A DNA stretch of 64,000 nt from Georgenia yuyongxinii (GCF_006352065.1 NZ_CP040915.1:3410001-3474000); one strand, 5' to 3'. Positions 30,397 to 40,319 are shown, counted from the stretch's first letter. The notes: a model not told the origin generated them from the sequence alone. Translations and numbers: made by a program.

Positions 30397-31610
30397 GCGT
30401 CCTCCCACGTCCCCGCCGCACCGACGTGCACGCGGGGCACTCGGCACCCGAGGCGGGTGACGATCTCGTAGTTGATGGTGCCGACGGCGCGCGCCCAGTC
30501 GTCGGCGGTGGGGCCGCCGTCGCCGCCGTCACCGAACAGGACCGCGGTGTCCCCGACGGCGACGTCGCCGCTCTCCGGGCCCAGGTCGACGACCACCTGG
30601 TCCATGCACACCCGCCCGGCCACGTGGTAGCGCCGGCCGGCGACGGCGAGCGGGCCCGCCCCGGAGGCGGCGCGCGGGATGCCGTCGCCGTAGCCCAGCG
30701 GCACCACGCCCAGGTGGGTGTCGGCGGTGGTGACGGCGGTGTGCCCGTAGGAGAGCGGGGTGCCGGCCGGTGCGGCCTTGACCACGGTGAGCCGGGCCTC
30801 CAGCGTCATGGCCGGGCGCAGGCCGAGCGCCGCGGAGGTGGCGACCTCGGGCGCCGGGGACAGTCCGTAGACGGCGATCCCGGGACGCACGAGGTCGAAG
30901 TGGGTGGCCGGGTGGAACAGGGTGCCGGCCGAGGCGGCCAGGTGCCGTAGCTGCGGGCGCAGCCCGGCCCGCTCCGCCTGCGCCAGGGCCGCGGAGAACA
31001 CCTCCACCTGACGGGCGGTGGCCGGGTTCGCCGGCTCGTCGGCACAGGCCAGGTGGGACCAGACGCCGACGACGTCCACAGTGCCCTCGGCCCGGGCGGC
31101 CATGGCGGCGGCAACGAGCTCTGCGAAGGCCTCCGGGCGGGCGCCGCCACGACCCATGCCGGTGTCGACCTTGAGGTGGACTCGGGCGGTGCGGCCGGTG
31201 GTCCGGGCGGCGGCGGCGATCTCGTGGACCGCCCACGGTGCGGAGGCGGACAGGTCGATGCCAGCCTCGAGGGCACGGCCCAGCGGCGCTCCCGGCGGGA
31301 AGATCCAGCTGAGGATCGGCGGGCGGCCCGCGGAGGGGGTCCGGTCCAGACCAGCGCGCAGCTCGAGCGCCTCGGTGAGCTGCGCCACCCCGAGCCAGGC
31401 GGCCCCGCCGGCCAGTGCCGCGCGCGCCACCGGCAGCAGCCCGTGCCCGTAGGCGTCGGCCTTCACCACGACCATCGTCGCGGCGCCCGGGGCAGCGGCA
31501 CGCAGCAGGCCCACGTTGGCCGCGATGGCGTCGAGGTCGACGACGGCGCGCGCCGGGTGCGTGGCCGCGGTCTCGGCCGCGGTGAGCGGCAACGTCTCGG
31601 ACGAAGTCAC
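30393..31610 (-). CDS. alr: Alanine racemase
   Basis: PLP enzyme making D-alanine for peptidoglycan. 405 residues: the PLP-binding Lys50 is in VVKADAYGHG, and the second catalytic base region and substrate loop are in VPLGYGDGIPR and RVCMDQVVVDLG. GTG start at 31610. Heads the run alr-tsaE-(membrane protein)-tsaB-rimI-sseA, 62 bp after nnrED. Confidence 0.96.
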   Translation of the reverse strand: MTSSETLPLTAAETAATHPARAVVDLDAIAANVGLLRAAAPGAATMVVVKADAYGHGLLPVARAALAGGAAWLGVAQLTEALELRAGLDRTPSAGRPPILSWIFPPGAPLGRALEAGIDLSASAPWAVHEIAAAARTTGRTARVHLKVDTGMGRGGARPEAFAELVAAAMAARAEGTVDVVGVWSHLACADEPANPATARQVEVFSAALAQAERAGLRPQLRHLAASAGTLFHPATHFDLVRPGIAVYGLSPAPEVATSAALGLRPAMTLEARLTVVKAAPAGTPLSYGHTAVTTADTHLGVVPLGYGDGIPRAASGAGPLAVAGRRYHVAGRVCMDQVVVDLGPESGDVAVGDTAVLFGDGGDGGPTADDWARAVGTINYEIVTRLGCRVPRVHVGAAGTWEDA

Positions 31611-31672
31611 GTCCCCCAGTCTTTCATCCGTGCGGGGTGTCTCTGCGCAGCGAGGCTGGGCGGGAGCCCGGC

Positions 31673-33304
31673 TCAGCGCAGCAGCCCGGCGACGGCGGCC
31701 GGCAGCGCCGCGGCGACGTCGAGGGCGCTGATCGGCCCACCCGGCGCCGCCCCGTGCCGTGAGATGTCATCTTCGCGGCGAGATGGACGTCTCACCGAGA
31801 AGTTGACACGTCTCGGGAGGGCGGTGCCCTGGCCGGCGGCGAGCCGGGCCGCGCGTCCGTGCACGTACGCCGCGGCCGCGGCGAGCGAGGCGGGGACGCC
31901 GGCCAGCCGGCCCTCGGCGTCGACGGCGAGCGCCTCCCCGTACCCCGCGAGCAGCGCGCCGAGGACGCCTGCGAGCACGTCCCCGGCCCCGGCGGTCGCC
32001 AGCCAGGGTGTGGCGTCGGCCTGTGCGTAGAGGGGCCCGTCGGGGGCGGCGACGACGGTCGTAGGGCCCTTGAGCAGCACGGTGGCGCCGGTGACCTCGG
32101 CCGCCAGGCGGGCGTGGCGCGCCGGGGCGGCGTCGACGGCCGCCCGGGTGGTCTCCTCGCCGCGTGCGGTCAGCAGCAGGGCGAGCTCGCCGGCGTGCGG
32201 GGTCAGCACCACCGTGGCCGGCAGGTCGGCGTGGGCGTCGTCGTGGACGAGGCTGAGCCCGCCGGCGTCGAGGACGACGGGCACGCGGGCGGCCAGCCCC
32301 GCGGTGAACGCCTTCTCCATCTCCTGGGCGCGGGCGGCGTCGTCGGGGTCGATGCCACAGCCGATGGTCCAGGCCTGCACCCGGCCGGGCGTCGTGACCA
32401 CCTCGGGGTGGCGGGCGTGCACCAGCGACGTCGGGACCTCCGGGCCGTGGTAGCGCACCATGCCCAGCCCGGTGCGAACGGCCCCGGCGACGGCGAGCAC
32501 CGCGGCGCCGGGGTAGGCCTGCGACCCGGCCACCACGCCGAGGACGCCGCGGGTGTACTTGTGGTCCGCCGGGCCGGGCAGCGGCCACAGGTCGGCCACG
32601 TCCGTCGCGGACAGCCGGCACACGGCGGGCGCCTGGCCGGCGAGGGCCTCCAGCCCCACGTCGACCACCTCCACGCGCCCCGCGAGCGCCGCGGCCGGGG
32701 GCAGCAGGAGCCCGGGCTTGGCGGCGCCCATGGTGACGGTGACGTCGGCGGGGAGCACGGGACCGGGCAGGGCGCCGTCATCGACGCCGATGCCGCTGGG
32801 CACGTCGACCGCTACGACCACGGGCTCGTCCGGGGACGCCGCCCGCTCGGCGGCGAGCGCGGTGACGACGCCGGCCAGCGGCTCGCGGAGCGGCGCCCGG
32901 GCGCCGATGCCGGTGAGCGCGTCGACCCAGACGCCGGCCCGGCGGGCCAACGCGGTGACGGCGTCGTTCAGTTCCGGCGCACCGGCGAGCTCGTGCACCC
33001 GGACCCCGGCGGCGCGGGCGGCCGCGAGCCCGGCGGCGTGCGGGTGCTCGGCGAGCACCGCGGCGTGCACCTGGCAGCCGCGCCGGGCCAGGTGGCTGCC
33101 GGCGAACAGCGCGTCCCCGCCGTTGTTGCCGCCGCCGACCAGGAGCAGGATCACCGAACCGGGAATGCGGTGACCGCGCTCGCGCAGCTCGGCGGCCACG
33201 TGGGTGGTGAGCGCGAAGGCGGCTCGGGCCATGAGGGGTTCACCGGCGGCGAGGAGAGGCTCCTCGGCCGTCCGGACGTCGGCGGCGGTGTGTGCGCGGA
33301 TCAT
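31673..33304 (-). CDS. nnrE-nnrD: Bifunctional NAD(P)HX epimerase/dehydratase
   Basis: 543-residue fusion repairing hydrated NAD(P)H. The N-terminal epimerase domain (about 1-215) has GGGNNGGDALFAGSHLARRG; the C-terminal ADP-dependent dehydratase has TPHAGEL, LKGPTTVV and ATAGAGDVLAGVLGALLA. Near the end (RRVNFSVRRPSRREDDISRH) the sequence is encoded by an intergenic-type repeat (31760-31816) inserted in frame; the normal tail GGPISALDVAAALPA resumes after it. ATG at 33304 overlaps the stop of a possible small ORF upstream. Confidence 0.93.
   Translation of the reverse strand: MIRAHTAADVRTAEEPLLAAGEPLMARAAFALTTHVAAELRERGHRIPGSVILLLVGGGNNGGDALFAGSHLARRGCQVHAAVLAEHPHAAGLAAARAAGVRVHELAGAPELNDAVTALARRAGVWVDALTGIGARAPLREPLAGVVTALAAERAASPDEPVVVAVDVPSGIGVDDGALPGPVLPADVTVTMGAAKPGLLLPPAAALAGRVEVVDVGLEALAGQAPAVCRLSATDVADLWPLPGPADHKYTRGVLGVVAGSQAYPGAAVLAVAGAVRTGLGMVRYHGPEVPTSLVHARHPEVVTTPGRVQAWTIGCGIDPDDAARAQEMEKAFTAGLAARVPVVLDAGGLSLVHDDAHADLPATVVLTPHAGELALLLTARGEETTRAAVDAAPARHARLAAEVTGATVLLKGPTTVVAAPDGPLYAQADATPWLATAGAGDVLAGVLGALLAGYGEALAVDAEGRLAGVPASLAAAAAYVHGRAARLAAGQGTALPRRVNFSVRRPSRREDDISRHGAAPGGPISALDVAAALPAAVAGLLR
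31760..31816 (+). repeat. 19-bp-period repeat, copy D (inside nnrD)
   Basis: GAGATGTCA at 31761 and GAGATGGAC at 31780 are 19 bp apart; directly after, the opposite orientation follows (GACGTCTCACCGAGAAGTTG, then ACACGTCTCGG). Two units therefore face each other. The whole element lies in the nnrD reading frame without a stop and adds about 20 residues to the C-terminal region. Confidence 0.8.
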
Positions 33305-33480
33305 GTGCCCATGGTGCCCGGGCCAGGGCGCAGCCGAGCGTCATCTCGCGCGCCGGGCTCGCTGGCGAGTTTTGCCTTCTCGAGGAGGTGGCGGTCCGAT
33401 CGCGCCGCATTGTCCGGTCGGCTCCGGCCGCACAGCTGAGCGACCAGGGCTTTTGCCTCGCGCGCCACCACCTCCGCCAT
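33301..33480 (-). CDS. Possible small ORF between acpS and nnrE
   Basis: A 59-residue frame (MAEVVAREAKALVAQL at its start) begins at the edge of repeat copy E and its stop overlaps the nnrE ATG as ATGA, the spacing expected of a coupled gene. It lacks a Shine-Dalgarno and matches nothing I recognise. The DNA is somewhat less GC-rich than its neighbours (two AAAA runs) and holds fragments reminiscent of decayed repeat units. It may be a spurious frame. Confidence 0.25.
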   Translation of the reverse strand: MAEVVAREAKALVAQLCGRSRPDNAARSDRHLLEKAKLASEPGARDDARLRPGPGTMGT

Positions 33481-33513
33481 GACATCTGGCCGAGAAGATG
33501 ACATCTCGCGGCG
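33480..33513 (-). repeat. 19-bp-period repeat, copy E (after acpS)
   Basis: TGACATCT on the + strand at 33480 and 33499 (19 bp apart) with GGCCGAGAAGA between. On the acpS sense strand it starts 11 bp after the stop codon and reads CGCCGCGAGATGTCATC onward. Confidence 0.86.
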
Positions 33514-33524
33514 AAACGGGTGGC

Positions 33525-33875
33525 TCAGCCTTCCGCGACCACCATGGCCGAGGCGATGCCGGCGTCGTGGGAGATGGTCAGGTGCCACCGGGTGATGCCC
33601 AGCTCGGCGGCGCGGGCCGCGACGGTCCCGCGGATCTCCACCACGGGGGGCCCGCCCGCGACCCGGTGCACGGTGCAGTCGTGCCAGCGCATCCCCGCGG
33701 GGGCGCCCAGCGCCTTGGCGATGGCCTCCTTGGCGGCGAACCGGGCGGCGAGGGAGGCGTCGGGCAGGTCGCGCTCCTCCGGGGTGAAGAGCTTCTCCCG
33801 CAGGCGCGGCACGCGGTCGAGCTCGGCGATGAACCGGGCGACGTCGCACACGTCGATACCGACCGAGATGATCAT
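33525..33875 (-). CDS. acpS: Holo-[acyl-carrier-protein] synthase
   Basis: Transfers 4'-phosphopantetheine from CoA to acyl carrier protein. 116 residues; [10 protein letters not shown] carries the Mg-binding Asp and [12 protein letters not shown] the catalytic Glu/Lys, both diagnostic of AcpS. Lies 58 bp after glmS on the same strand, in the usual glmS-acpS-nnrED order. Confidence 0.95.
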   Translation of the reverse strand: MIISVGIDVCDVARFIAELDRVPRLREKLFTPEERDLPDASLAARFAAKEAIAKALGAPAGMRWHDCTVHRVAGGPPVVEIRGTVAARAAELGITRWHLTISHDAGIASAMVVAEG

Positions 33876-33933
33876 CGCTGGGCCTTGGATCGTGCCGCCC
33901 CGGATCGCCGGGCCCGGACCGGTGCCGGGCGGC

Positions 33934-35784
33934 TCACTCGACCGTGACGGACTTGGCGAGGTTACGCGGCTGGTCCACGTCCAGGCCCTTCGCGCCGGCG
34001 AGCTCGCACGCGAAGATCTGCAGCGGTACCACGGTAACCAGCGGCATCATCAGCGTCGGGGTGCGCGGCACCCGGAAGATGACCTCGGCGAACTCGTTCA
34101 CCGCGTCGTCGCCCTCCTCCGCGATGACCAGTGTGCGGGCGCCGCGGGCGCGCACCTCCTGGATGTTGGAGATGACCTTGTTGTGCAGCAGCGGCCGCCG
34201 CGGGGTGGGGACGATGAAGAAGACCGCCTGACCCTCCTCGACCAGCGCGATGGGACCGTGCTTGAGCTCGCCCGCGGCGAAGCCCTCGGCGTGGATGTAG
34301 GCGAGCTCCTTGAGCTTCAGCGCGCCCTCCAAGGCCACCGGGTAGCCCACGTGCCGGCCGAGGAAGAGCACCGAGGTGGTGTCCTTCATCGCCCGTGCCA
34401 CCTCGCGGATCTGGTCCTCGTTGTCGATGACCTGCTGGATCTTCGCCGGCATCTGGGCGAGCTCGTCGAGGTAGCCGGCGACCTCGTCGGGGTACTTGTT
34501 GCCACGCAGCTGGGCCAGGTACAGGCCGAGCAGGTAGCAGGCGGTGATCTGGGCGAGGAACGCCTTCGTGGAGGCGACGGCGACCTCCGGGCCGGCGTGG
34601 GTGTAGAGCACCGCGTCGGACTCGCGCGGGATGGTCGAGCCGTGGGTGTTGACGACGGCGAGCACTTTGGCGCCCTGCTCACGGGCGTGGCGCACGGCCA
34701 TGATCGTGTCCATGGTCTCCCCGGACTGGGAGATGGCCACGACGAGGGTCTTCTCGCTCACCACCGGGTCGCGGTAGCGGAACTCGTGCGCCAGCTCGAC
34801 CTCGACGGGGATGCGGCACCAGTGCTCGATGGCGTATTTCGCCACGTGCCCGGCGTAGGCGGCGGTCCCGCAGGCGACCACGATGATCTTGTCGACGCTG
34901 CGCAGGATCGACTCGTCGATGCGCAGCTCGTCGAGGATGAGGTTGCCGTGCCCGTCCGTGCGGCCCAGGAGGGTGTCGGCGACCGCCTTGGGCTGGTCGT
35001 GGATCTCCTTGGCCATGAACGTGGGAAACCCGCCCTTGACCGCGGCGCTGGCGTCCCAGTCCACGGTGAAGCGGCGCCCCTCGGCGGGGTTGCCGTCGGC
35101 GTCGACGACGCGGACGTCGTCGGCGGTGATGGTGACGACCTGGTCCTGCCCCATCTCCAGGGCTTCCTTGGTGTGGGAGATGAAGGCGGCGACGTCGGAG
35201 CCCAGGAAGTTCTCGCCGTCGCCCAGGCCGATGACCAGCGGGGAGTTGCGCCGGGCGCCGACGACGGTGGCCGGCTCGTCGGCGTGGACGGCGAGCAGGG
35301 TGTAGGCGCCCTCGAGGCGGGGGGTGACCGCGAGCATGGCGGCGGTGAGGTCGCCGGTCTCCTCGTAGGCCCGGCCGAGGAGGTGGGCGACAACCTCGGT
35401 GTCTGTCTCGGACGTGAAGGCGGTGCCGTCGAGCTCGGCCTTGAGGGCCTGGAAGTTCTCGATGATGCCGTTGTGGATGACGGCGAGGCGGCCGTCCGCG
35501 CTCAGGTGCGGGTGGGCGTTGGCGTCCGTGGGGGCGCCGTGGGTGGCCCACCGGGTGTGCCCGATGGCGACGGTCGCGTCGGGCAGCGGCCGCTCCGCCA
35601 GCTCCTCGCGGAGGTTGGCGAGCTTGCCGGCCTTCTTCGCGGAGGTCAGGCCGTCCGGGGTGACCAGGGCGACGCCGGCGGAGTCGTACCCGCGGTACTC
35701 CAGGCGGGCGAGACCCTCGAGGGTCACCTGCAGCGGACGGTTGCTGGGTGCCAGCGGCCCCACGTACCCGACGATTCCACACAT
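33934..35784 (-). CDS. glmS: Glutamine-fructose-6-phosphate aminotransferase
   Basis: Makes glucosamine-6-phosphate, the first step to UDP-GlcNAc. 616 residues: an Ntn glutaminase domain with Cys2 as nucleophile (MCGIVGYVG), the [11 protein letters not shown] and HTRWATHG motifs, then two SIS domains ([23 protein letters not shown]) and the C-terminal AKSVTVE loop. glmM, the next enzyme of the pathway, is at 38-39 kb. No glmS ribozyme is evident upstream; a hairpin at 35875-35924 lies between it and coaA. Confidence 0.97.
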   Translation of the reverse strand: MCGIVGYVGPLAPSNRPLQVTLEGLARLEYRGYDSAGVALVTPDGLTSAKKAGKLANLREELAERPLPDATVAIGHTRWATHGAPTDANAHPHLSADGRLAVIHNGIIENFQALKAELDGTAFTSETDTEVVAHLLGRAYEETGDLTAAMLAVTPRLEGAYTLLAVHADEPATVVGARRNSPLVIGLGDGENFLGSDVAAFISHTKEALEMGQDQVVTITADDVRVVDADGNPAEGRRFTVDWDASAAVKGGFPTFMAKEIHDQPKAVADTLLGRTDGHGNLILDELRIDESILRSVDKIIVVACGTAAYAGHVAKYAIEHWCRIPVEVELAHEFRYRDPVVSEKTLVVAISQSGETMDTIMAVRHAREQGAKVLAVVNTHGSTIPRESDAVLYTHAGPEVAVASTKAFLAQITACYLLGLYLAQLRGNKYPDEVAGYLDELAQMPAKIQQVIDNEDQIREVARAMKDTTSVLFLGRHVGYPVALEGALKLKELAYIHAEGFAAGELKHGPIALVEEGQAVFFIVPTPRRPLLHNKVISNIQEVRARGARTLVIAEEGDDAVNEFAEVIFRVPRTPTLMMPLVTVVPLQIFACELAGAKGLDVDQPRNLAKSVTVE

Positions 35785-35874
35785 GCGCGCCAGGATAACT
35801 GCCGCGCCGGTCCCGTCTTGATGACGCGCGTCACGGGCGGCCTGGCCCAGACGGGTGCACAAGCCGGCTCCGAC

Positions 35875-35924
35875 AACGAATAGGTCCAGATGGCTGCCAC
35901 ACCAGCCATCTCGTCCTATTCGTT
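35875..35924. other. Large imperfect inverted repeat between divergent glmS and coaA
   Basis: AACGAATAGG and AGATGGCT (35875-35895) pair with AGCCATCT and CCTATTCGTT (35904-35924): 18 of 21 positions pair, with one 3-nt internal mismatch and an 8-nt loop. It lies ~90 bp upstream of glmS and ~80 bp upstream of coaA, is AT-richer than its surroundings, and may be an operator for both genes or a small structured RNA. Confidence 0.7.
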
Positions 35925-36002
35925 CTGCGATCAGCGTCGAACGCCGGACCGGCGCCCGGACCGTCTGCGCGCGTGGGCGAGGGCTTACGCCACACTGACC
36001 CC

Positions 36003-36962
36003 GTGCCCGCCCACCCACGCGCCGCCGTCGCCGCCTCCCCGTTCGTCGAGTTCGACCGGGACTCCTGGAGCCGGCTGGCCTCGTCCACCCCGCTGCCGCT
36101 GACGGATGCGGACGTGGTGAACCTGCGCGGGCTGGGCGACCCGCTCGACCTGGCCGAGGTGGACGTGGTCTACCGCCCGCTGTCCGGGCTGCTGCAGCTC
36201 TACGCCGCCGCCACGCGGGCGCTGCACCAGGCGACGTCGACGTTCCTCGGCGAGCGGGCCACCCGCACGCCCTACGTCATCGGGGTGGCCGGCTCGGTGG
36301 CGGTCGGGAAGTCCTCGACCGCGCGGCTGCTCAGGGAGCTGCTGCGTCGCTGGCCGCAGACCCCGAAGGTGGAGCTCATCACCACCGACGGGTTCCTCTA
36401 CCCCAACGCCGAGCTGGAGCGGCGCGGGCTGCTCGAGCGCAAGGGCTTTCCCGAGTCCTACGACCGGCGGGCGCTGCTGCGGTTCGTCGCGGAGGTCAAG
36501 GCCGGGGCGGCGGAGGTCGCGGCGCCGCTGTACGACCACGTCACCTACGACATCGTCGAGGACCGTCAGCAGGTGGTGCACCGCCCGGACGTGCTCATCG
36601 TCGAGGGGCTCAACGTGCTCCAGCCGGCGCGGGCGACGGCGACCGGCCGGTCGTCGCTGGCGGTGAGCGACTTCTTCGACTTCTCGATCTACGTCGACGC
36701 CCGGACCGCGGACGTCAACCGCTGGTACGTCGACCGGTTCCTCAAGCTGCGGCGGACGGCGTTCTCGCAGCCGGACTCCTACTTCCGCAAGTACGCCGAC
36801 CTCGACGACGACGACGCCGTCGCCAAGGCGCAGTCCATCTGGGACGCGATCAACGCGCCGAACCTGGCCAACAACATCCTGCCCACGCGGGGCCGGGCGA
36901 CGCTGGTGCTGACGAAGTCGTCGGACCACAGCATGCACCGGATGCGGCTGCGCAAGCTCTGA
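36003..36962 (+). CDS. coaA: Type I pantothenate kinase
   Basis: First committed step of CoA synthesis. 319 residues; the P-loop [26 protein letters not shown], the RKGFPESYD loop and [12 protein letters not shown] are those of bacterial CoaA. GTG at 36003 begins the conserved FVEFDRDSW region after a short leader; its Shine-Dalgarno is weak. Divergent from glmS and convergent with the DedA gene. Confidence 0.95.
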   Translation: MPAHPRAAVAASPFVEFDRDSWSRLASSTPLPLTDADVVNLRGLGDPLDLAEVDVVYRPLSGLLQLYAAATRALHQATSTFLGERATRTPYVIGVAGSVAVGKSSTARLLRELLRRWPQTPKVELITTDGFLYPNAELERRGLLERKGFPESYDRRALLRFVAEVKAGAAEVAAPLYDHVTYDIVEDRQQVVHRPDVLIVEGLNVLQPARATATGRSSLAVSDFFDFSIYVDARTADVNRWYVDRFLKLRRTAFSQPDSYFRKYADLDDDDAVAKAQSIWDAINAPNLANNILPTRGRATLVLTKSSDHSMHRMRLRKL

Positions 36963-37028
36963 AGCGGGCAGGCCAAGCGCCGCTGGAGCGGCGGGCCCGG
37001 CACCTCTGAGGCCCGCGGCCAGCAGGGC

Positions 37029-37832
37029 TCAGGCGCCGGGTGCTGGAGCCGGCTCACCGCCGTCGCCGCGCAGCTCCCAGCCGTCCTCTGCCCGGGGCTC
37101 GATCCGCGGGGGCGTGCCAGGGGCGTGCGGGGAGGGACGCTGCTCGGTGCGGCGCGTCCCGCCGTCCGGCCCTGGCGTGGTGGCCTCGTCCTCGAGCAGC
37201 TCCTCCGGTGTGGGCAACGACGGGAACCAGCGGCGCTGCACCAGGCCGAGAAGCATGTCGACGCCGAACCCGATGAACACCCCGCCGGCCACCCCGATGG
37301 CCACCGCCACGAGGGGATGGTCGTGCAGGAACACCCCGGCGCTCATGCCGAGCAGGGTCGAGTAGGACGCCCAGACGACGGCGGCGATGGCCACGATGAT
37401 CACGAAGCGGCGGCGGGGGAAGCCGACCGCGCCCGCGGTCATGTTCACGGCGACCCGGCCGATCGGGACGAAGCGCGCCGAGAGGATGAACACCGTGCCG
37501 CGCCGCGCAAGTGCCCGCTTGGCCCAGCGCAGCATGGACTGCCCGCGAGGCGAGGCGAAGATCCGGAGCCGGTCGATCGGCACCTTCGTACCGATGGTGT
37601 ACGCGATCAGGTCGCCGCAGAACGCCCCGACGGCCCCGGCGAGGATCAGGAACCACAGGCTCGGCCCGCCGCCGGCGACGGTGAGCACGGCGACGGCGAT
37701 GATGACCGACTCGCTCGGCACCGGCGGGAAGAACCCGTCGATGGTGGCCAGGACGACGACCGCGAGGAGGATCCAGGGCGAGCCGGCGAGGCCGAGGACG
37801 ACCTCCTCGACGGCGAGCATGGCCTCGGTCAC
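37029..37832 (-). CDS. DedA-family membrane protein
   Basis: 267 residues. The SNARE-associated/DedA core has helices at about 18-40 and 55-80 and the motifs GFFPPVPSE and ARFVPIGR; the last ~60 residues are a charged, Pro-rich cytoplasmic tail. DedA proteins are linked to lipid flipping and envelope homeostasis; substrate unknown. GTG start at 37832. Confidence 0.88.
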   Translation of the reverse strand: MTEAMLAVEEVVLGLAGSPWILLAVVVLATIDGFFPPVPSESVIIAVAVLTVAGGGPSLWFLILAGAVGAFCGDLIAYTIGTKVPIDRLRIFASPRGQSMLRWAKRALARRGTVFILSARFVPIGRVAVNMTAGAVGFPRRRFVIIVAIAAVVWASYSTLLGMSAGVFLHDHPLVAVAIGVAGGVFIGFGVDMLLGLVQRRWFPSLPTPEELLEDEATTPGPDGGTRRTEQRPSPHAPGTPPRIEPRAEDGWELRGDGGEPAPAPGA

Positions 37833-37962
37833 GCCTGGCTCCTGGGGGATTTCGGGGGCGCCCGACGGGGCACCGGCGCCGCGGTGGCGCTGGTCACCAA
37901 CGGTAGTTCACCGCACGGCCGGCGCGGCACCCGGGTCACCCCCGAGGTTTCCCTGAGACGCG

Positions 37963-39312
37963 TCAGAGGGAGAGGCGCTCGCGTACCACGCCCGCGAGCC
38001 GGTGCGCTGCGGCGTCGGCCTCCTCCTGGGTGGCCGCCTCGACCATCACCCGGACCAGCGGCTCGGTGCCGGAGGGGCGCAGCAGCACCCGGCCGGTCTC
38101 GCCGAGCTCGGCCTCGACGGCGGCGACGGCGGCGGTCAGGCCGGCGTCCTCGCTCGCCCGGGCCTTGTCCACCCCCGGCACGTTGACCAGGACCTGCGGC
38201 AGCCGGGTGACGACCGACGCGAGGTCGGCGAGCGTCCGGCCGGTCTCGACCACGCGGGCCGCCAGGAGCAGGGACGTCAGGATGCCGTCCCCGGTGGTGG
38301 CGTGCTCGGCGTTGATGATGTGCCCGGACTGCTCACCGCCGAGGGTGTGGCCGCCCGCGCGCATGGCCTCGAGCACGTACCGGTCCCCCACCCCGGCCTG
38401 CACCGTGGCGATACCGGCCGCCTTCATGGCGAGCAGCAGGCCGAGGTTGCTCATGACGGTCACCACGAGCGTGTCCCCGGCGAGCGTGCCGGCCTCCTTC
38501 ATCGCGGTGGCCAGCACCCCCATGATCTGGTCGCCGTCGACCAGGCGCCCGGTGTGGTCGACGGCGAGGCACCGGTCGGCGTCGCCGTCGTAGGCCACCC
38601 CGAACGCGGCCCCGGACGCCACCGTGACCGCCTGGAGCTGCTCGGGGTGGGTGGAGCCGCAGTCCTTGTTGATGTTGCGCCCGTCGGGCGAGGCGTTGAC
38701 GACCACCACGTCCGCGCCCGCCTCCCGCAGGGCGAGCGGGGCGATGTCGCTGGCCGCGCCGTTGGCACAGTCGATGGCGATGCGCACGCCCTTCAGGTGG
38801 GTCCCGGCGGCGGCGACCAGGTGGTCGATGTAGTTGCGGTCGGCCAGGGCGGACTCCACGGTGATGCGGCCGACATCGCCGCCGACCGGCCGCTCCCACT
38901 CGGTCGCCATGCGGGACTCGATCTCGTCCTCGATGGCGTCCTCGAGCTTGAAACCGCCACGCGCGAAGAACTTGATGCCGTTGTCCGGCATGGGGTTGTG
39001 CGAGGCGGAGATGACCACACCGAGGTCGACGTCGGTACTCGCGGTCAGGTGGGCGACGCCCGGGGTCGGGAGCACGCCGACCTGGGTGACGTCCACGCCG
39101 GCGCTCGCCAGCCCGGCGGCGACGGCGGAGGAGAGGAACTCCCCAGAGATCCGGGTGTCGCGGCCGATGACGGCGCGGGGCCGGCGCCCGGTGATCTCAC
39201 CGGAGGTGGTCAGCACCCTGGCGGCGGCGGCGCCCAGGTTCAGGGCCAGCTCGGCGCTGACGTCGCGGTTGGCGAGCCCACGCACGCCGTCGGTGCCGAA
39301 GAGCCGTGCCAT
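37963..39312 (-). CDS. glmM: Phosphoglucosamine mutase
   Basis: Interconverts glucosamine-6- and -1-phosphate. 449 residues of the phosphohexomutase family: LFGTDGVRG at the N-terminus, the phosphoserine loop [15 protein letters not shown], the metal loop DGDADR, the sugar loop GGEQSGH and the phosphate loop [15 protein letters not shown] at 39312 is preceded by GGAGGA. Follows rpsI with a ~470-bp gap. Confidence 0.97.
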   Translation of the reverse strand: MARLFGTDGVRGLANRDVSAELALNLGAAAARVLTTSGEITGRRPRAVIGRDTRISGEFLSSAVAAGLASAGVDVTQVGVLPTPGVAHLTASTDVDLGVVISASHNPMPDNGIKFFARGGFKLEDAIEDEIESRMATEWERPVGGDVGRITVESALADRNYIDHLVAAAGTHLKGVRIAIDCANGAASDIAPLALREAGADVVVVNASPDGRNINKDCGSTHPEQLQAVTVASGAAFGVAYDGDADRCLAVDHTGRLVDGDQIMGVLATAMKEAGTLAGDTLVVTVMSNLGLLLAMKAAGIATVQAGVGDRYVLEAMRAGGHTLGGEQSGHIINAEHATTGDGILTSLLLAARVVETGRTLADLASVVTRLPQVLVNVPGVDKARASEDAGLTAAVAAVEAELGETGRVLLRPSGTEPLVRVMVEAATQEEADAAAHRLAGVVRERLSL

Positions 39313-39340
39313 GTGTCCTCCGAAGGGTTCCTGAGTCTGT

Positions 39341-39398
39341 GCGTGCGGGAGTCGGTGGGTGCAGGTTTCTGTTCGTGCGGGGAGTCGGTGCGTGCAGG
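39341..39398. repeat. Imperfect tandem repeat in the glmM leader
   Basis: Two ~25-bp copies (39341-39365 and 39372-39398) sharing GTGCG-GGAGTCGGTG-GTGCAGG, separated by 6 bp, lie 30-90 bp upstream of the glmM start. The rest of the gap to 39590 shows no gene. Confidence 0.5.
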
Positions 39399-39593
39399 GC
39401 CGCCGATGCCCACCGGTGGCCCGCCGTCGTACCTTCACCGCGGTGCCACCGCGGACGGCGGAGCGCCGGCCGTTGGGCGACCGGGTCCATGGTGCCATCT
39501 CACGACGCGCAGCCCGGCAGTGCGAGCACGCTTCCCCACCGTGCGCGCGTGCCGCGGCACGTGGCGCAGGGCGCGCCGGGCACGGGTGTTCGC

Positions 39594-39667
39594 GTCGACC
39601 GAGGGTCCTCGGGTCGAGCGAGTGTGGCCCGCCACGGTCGCTCGGCCCGGCGACCCTCGGTCGATGT
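39594..39667. other. Long imperfect inverted repeat upstream of glmM
   Basis: TCGACCGAGGGTC near 39596 pairs with GACCCTCGGTCGA ending near 39664; inside, TCGAGCGA pairs with TCGCTCGG. The structure spans ~70 nt. Its position between rpsI and glmM suggests an operon-internal structure or a relic of a small element. Confidence 0.5.
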
Positions 39668-39735
39668 GCAGCAGCGGCGCATGAGCCCCGGACGCCCGCT
39701 CGACCAGGCCGGCCCGGGTTGCCCCGCACACGCGA

Positions 39736-39767
39736 AGGCCCCGCCACGCAGCTGCGTGGCGGGGCCT
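39736..39767 (-). terminator. Terminator after rpsI
   Basis: A perfect 32-bp palindrome with arms AGGCCCCGCCACGCAG and CTGCGTGGCGGGGCCT begins 17 bp beyond the rpsI stop. It probably ends the rplM-rpsI transcript, leaving glmM with its own promoter. Confidence 0.7.
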
Positions 39768-39783
39768 CGGCGCAAAGCGCAGA

Positions 39784-40275
39784 TCAGCGCTTCGAGTACT
39801 GCGGGGCCTTACGGGCCTTCTTGAGACCAGCCTTCTTGCGCTCGACCGAACGGTCGTCACGCGTGAGGAAGCCGGCCTTCTTCAGCGCCGGGCGGTTGGA
39901 GTCGCGGTCGATCTCGTTCAGCGCGCGGGAGATGCCCATGCGCAGCGCACCGGCCTGGCCGGAGGTGCCACCGCCGTGGATACGGGCGATGACGTCGAAG
40001 CGGCCGTCGATGTCGAGCAGCGTGAACGGCGAGCGCACCAGCTGCTGGTGGAGCTTGTTGGGGAAGTAGTCCTCGAGCGTGCGCCCGTTGACCTTCCACT
40101 GACCGGTGCCGGGGACGAGCCGCACGCGGGCGACTGCCTCCTTGCGGCGACCGAGCGCCTGGCCCGGAGCGGTCAGGGACTGGCCCAGACCGCCAGCGGG
40201 AGCAGAGCTCTCGGTGGTGTAGGTGCTGGGGGCGTTCTCGTCGCCCAGCTCGATGTCCGAAGTGGTCTCAGCCAC
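39784..40275 (-). CDS. rpsI: 30S ribosomal protein S9
   Basis: 163 residues with a ~40-residue actinobacterial N-terminal extension before the conserved [31 protein letters not shown] and the basic C-terminal tail ending QYSKR, which contacts P-site tRNA, are intact. GTG at 40275. Second gene of rplM-rpsI, 44 bp after rplM. Confidence 0.97.
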   Translation of the reverse strand: MAETTSDIELGDENAPSTYTTESSAPAGGLGQSLTAPGQALGRRKEAVARVRLVPGTGQWKVNGRTLEDYFPNKLHQQLVRSPFTLLDIDGRFDVIARIHGGGTSGQAGALRMGISRALNEIDRDSNRPALKKAGFLTRDDRSVERKKAGLKKARKAPQYSKR

Positions 40276-40319
40276 AGTTCTCCTTCAGTCCTTTTCCTGC
40301 GGTGCCCGTGGCGCGAGGC

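Noticed and set aside
35785-36002. glmS ribozyme/riboswitch upstream of glmS
   Set aside because: The region has a simple inverted repeat, not the conserved glmS ribozyme core, and that class is mainly from Firmicutes.
39313-39783. Small genes in the glmM-rpsI gap
   Set aside because: All frames are Arg/Pro-rich, lack ribosome-binding sites and coincide with inverted or tandem repeats.
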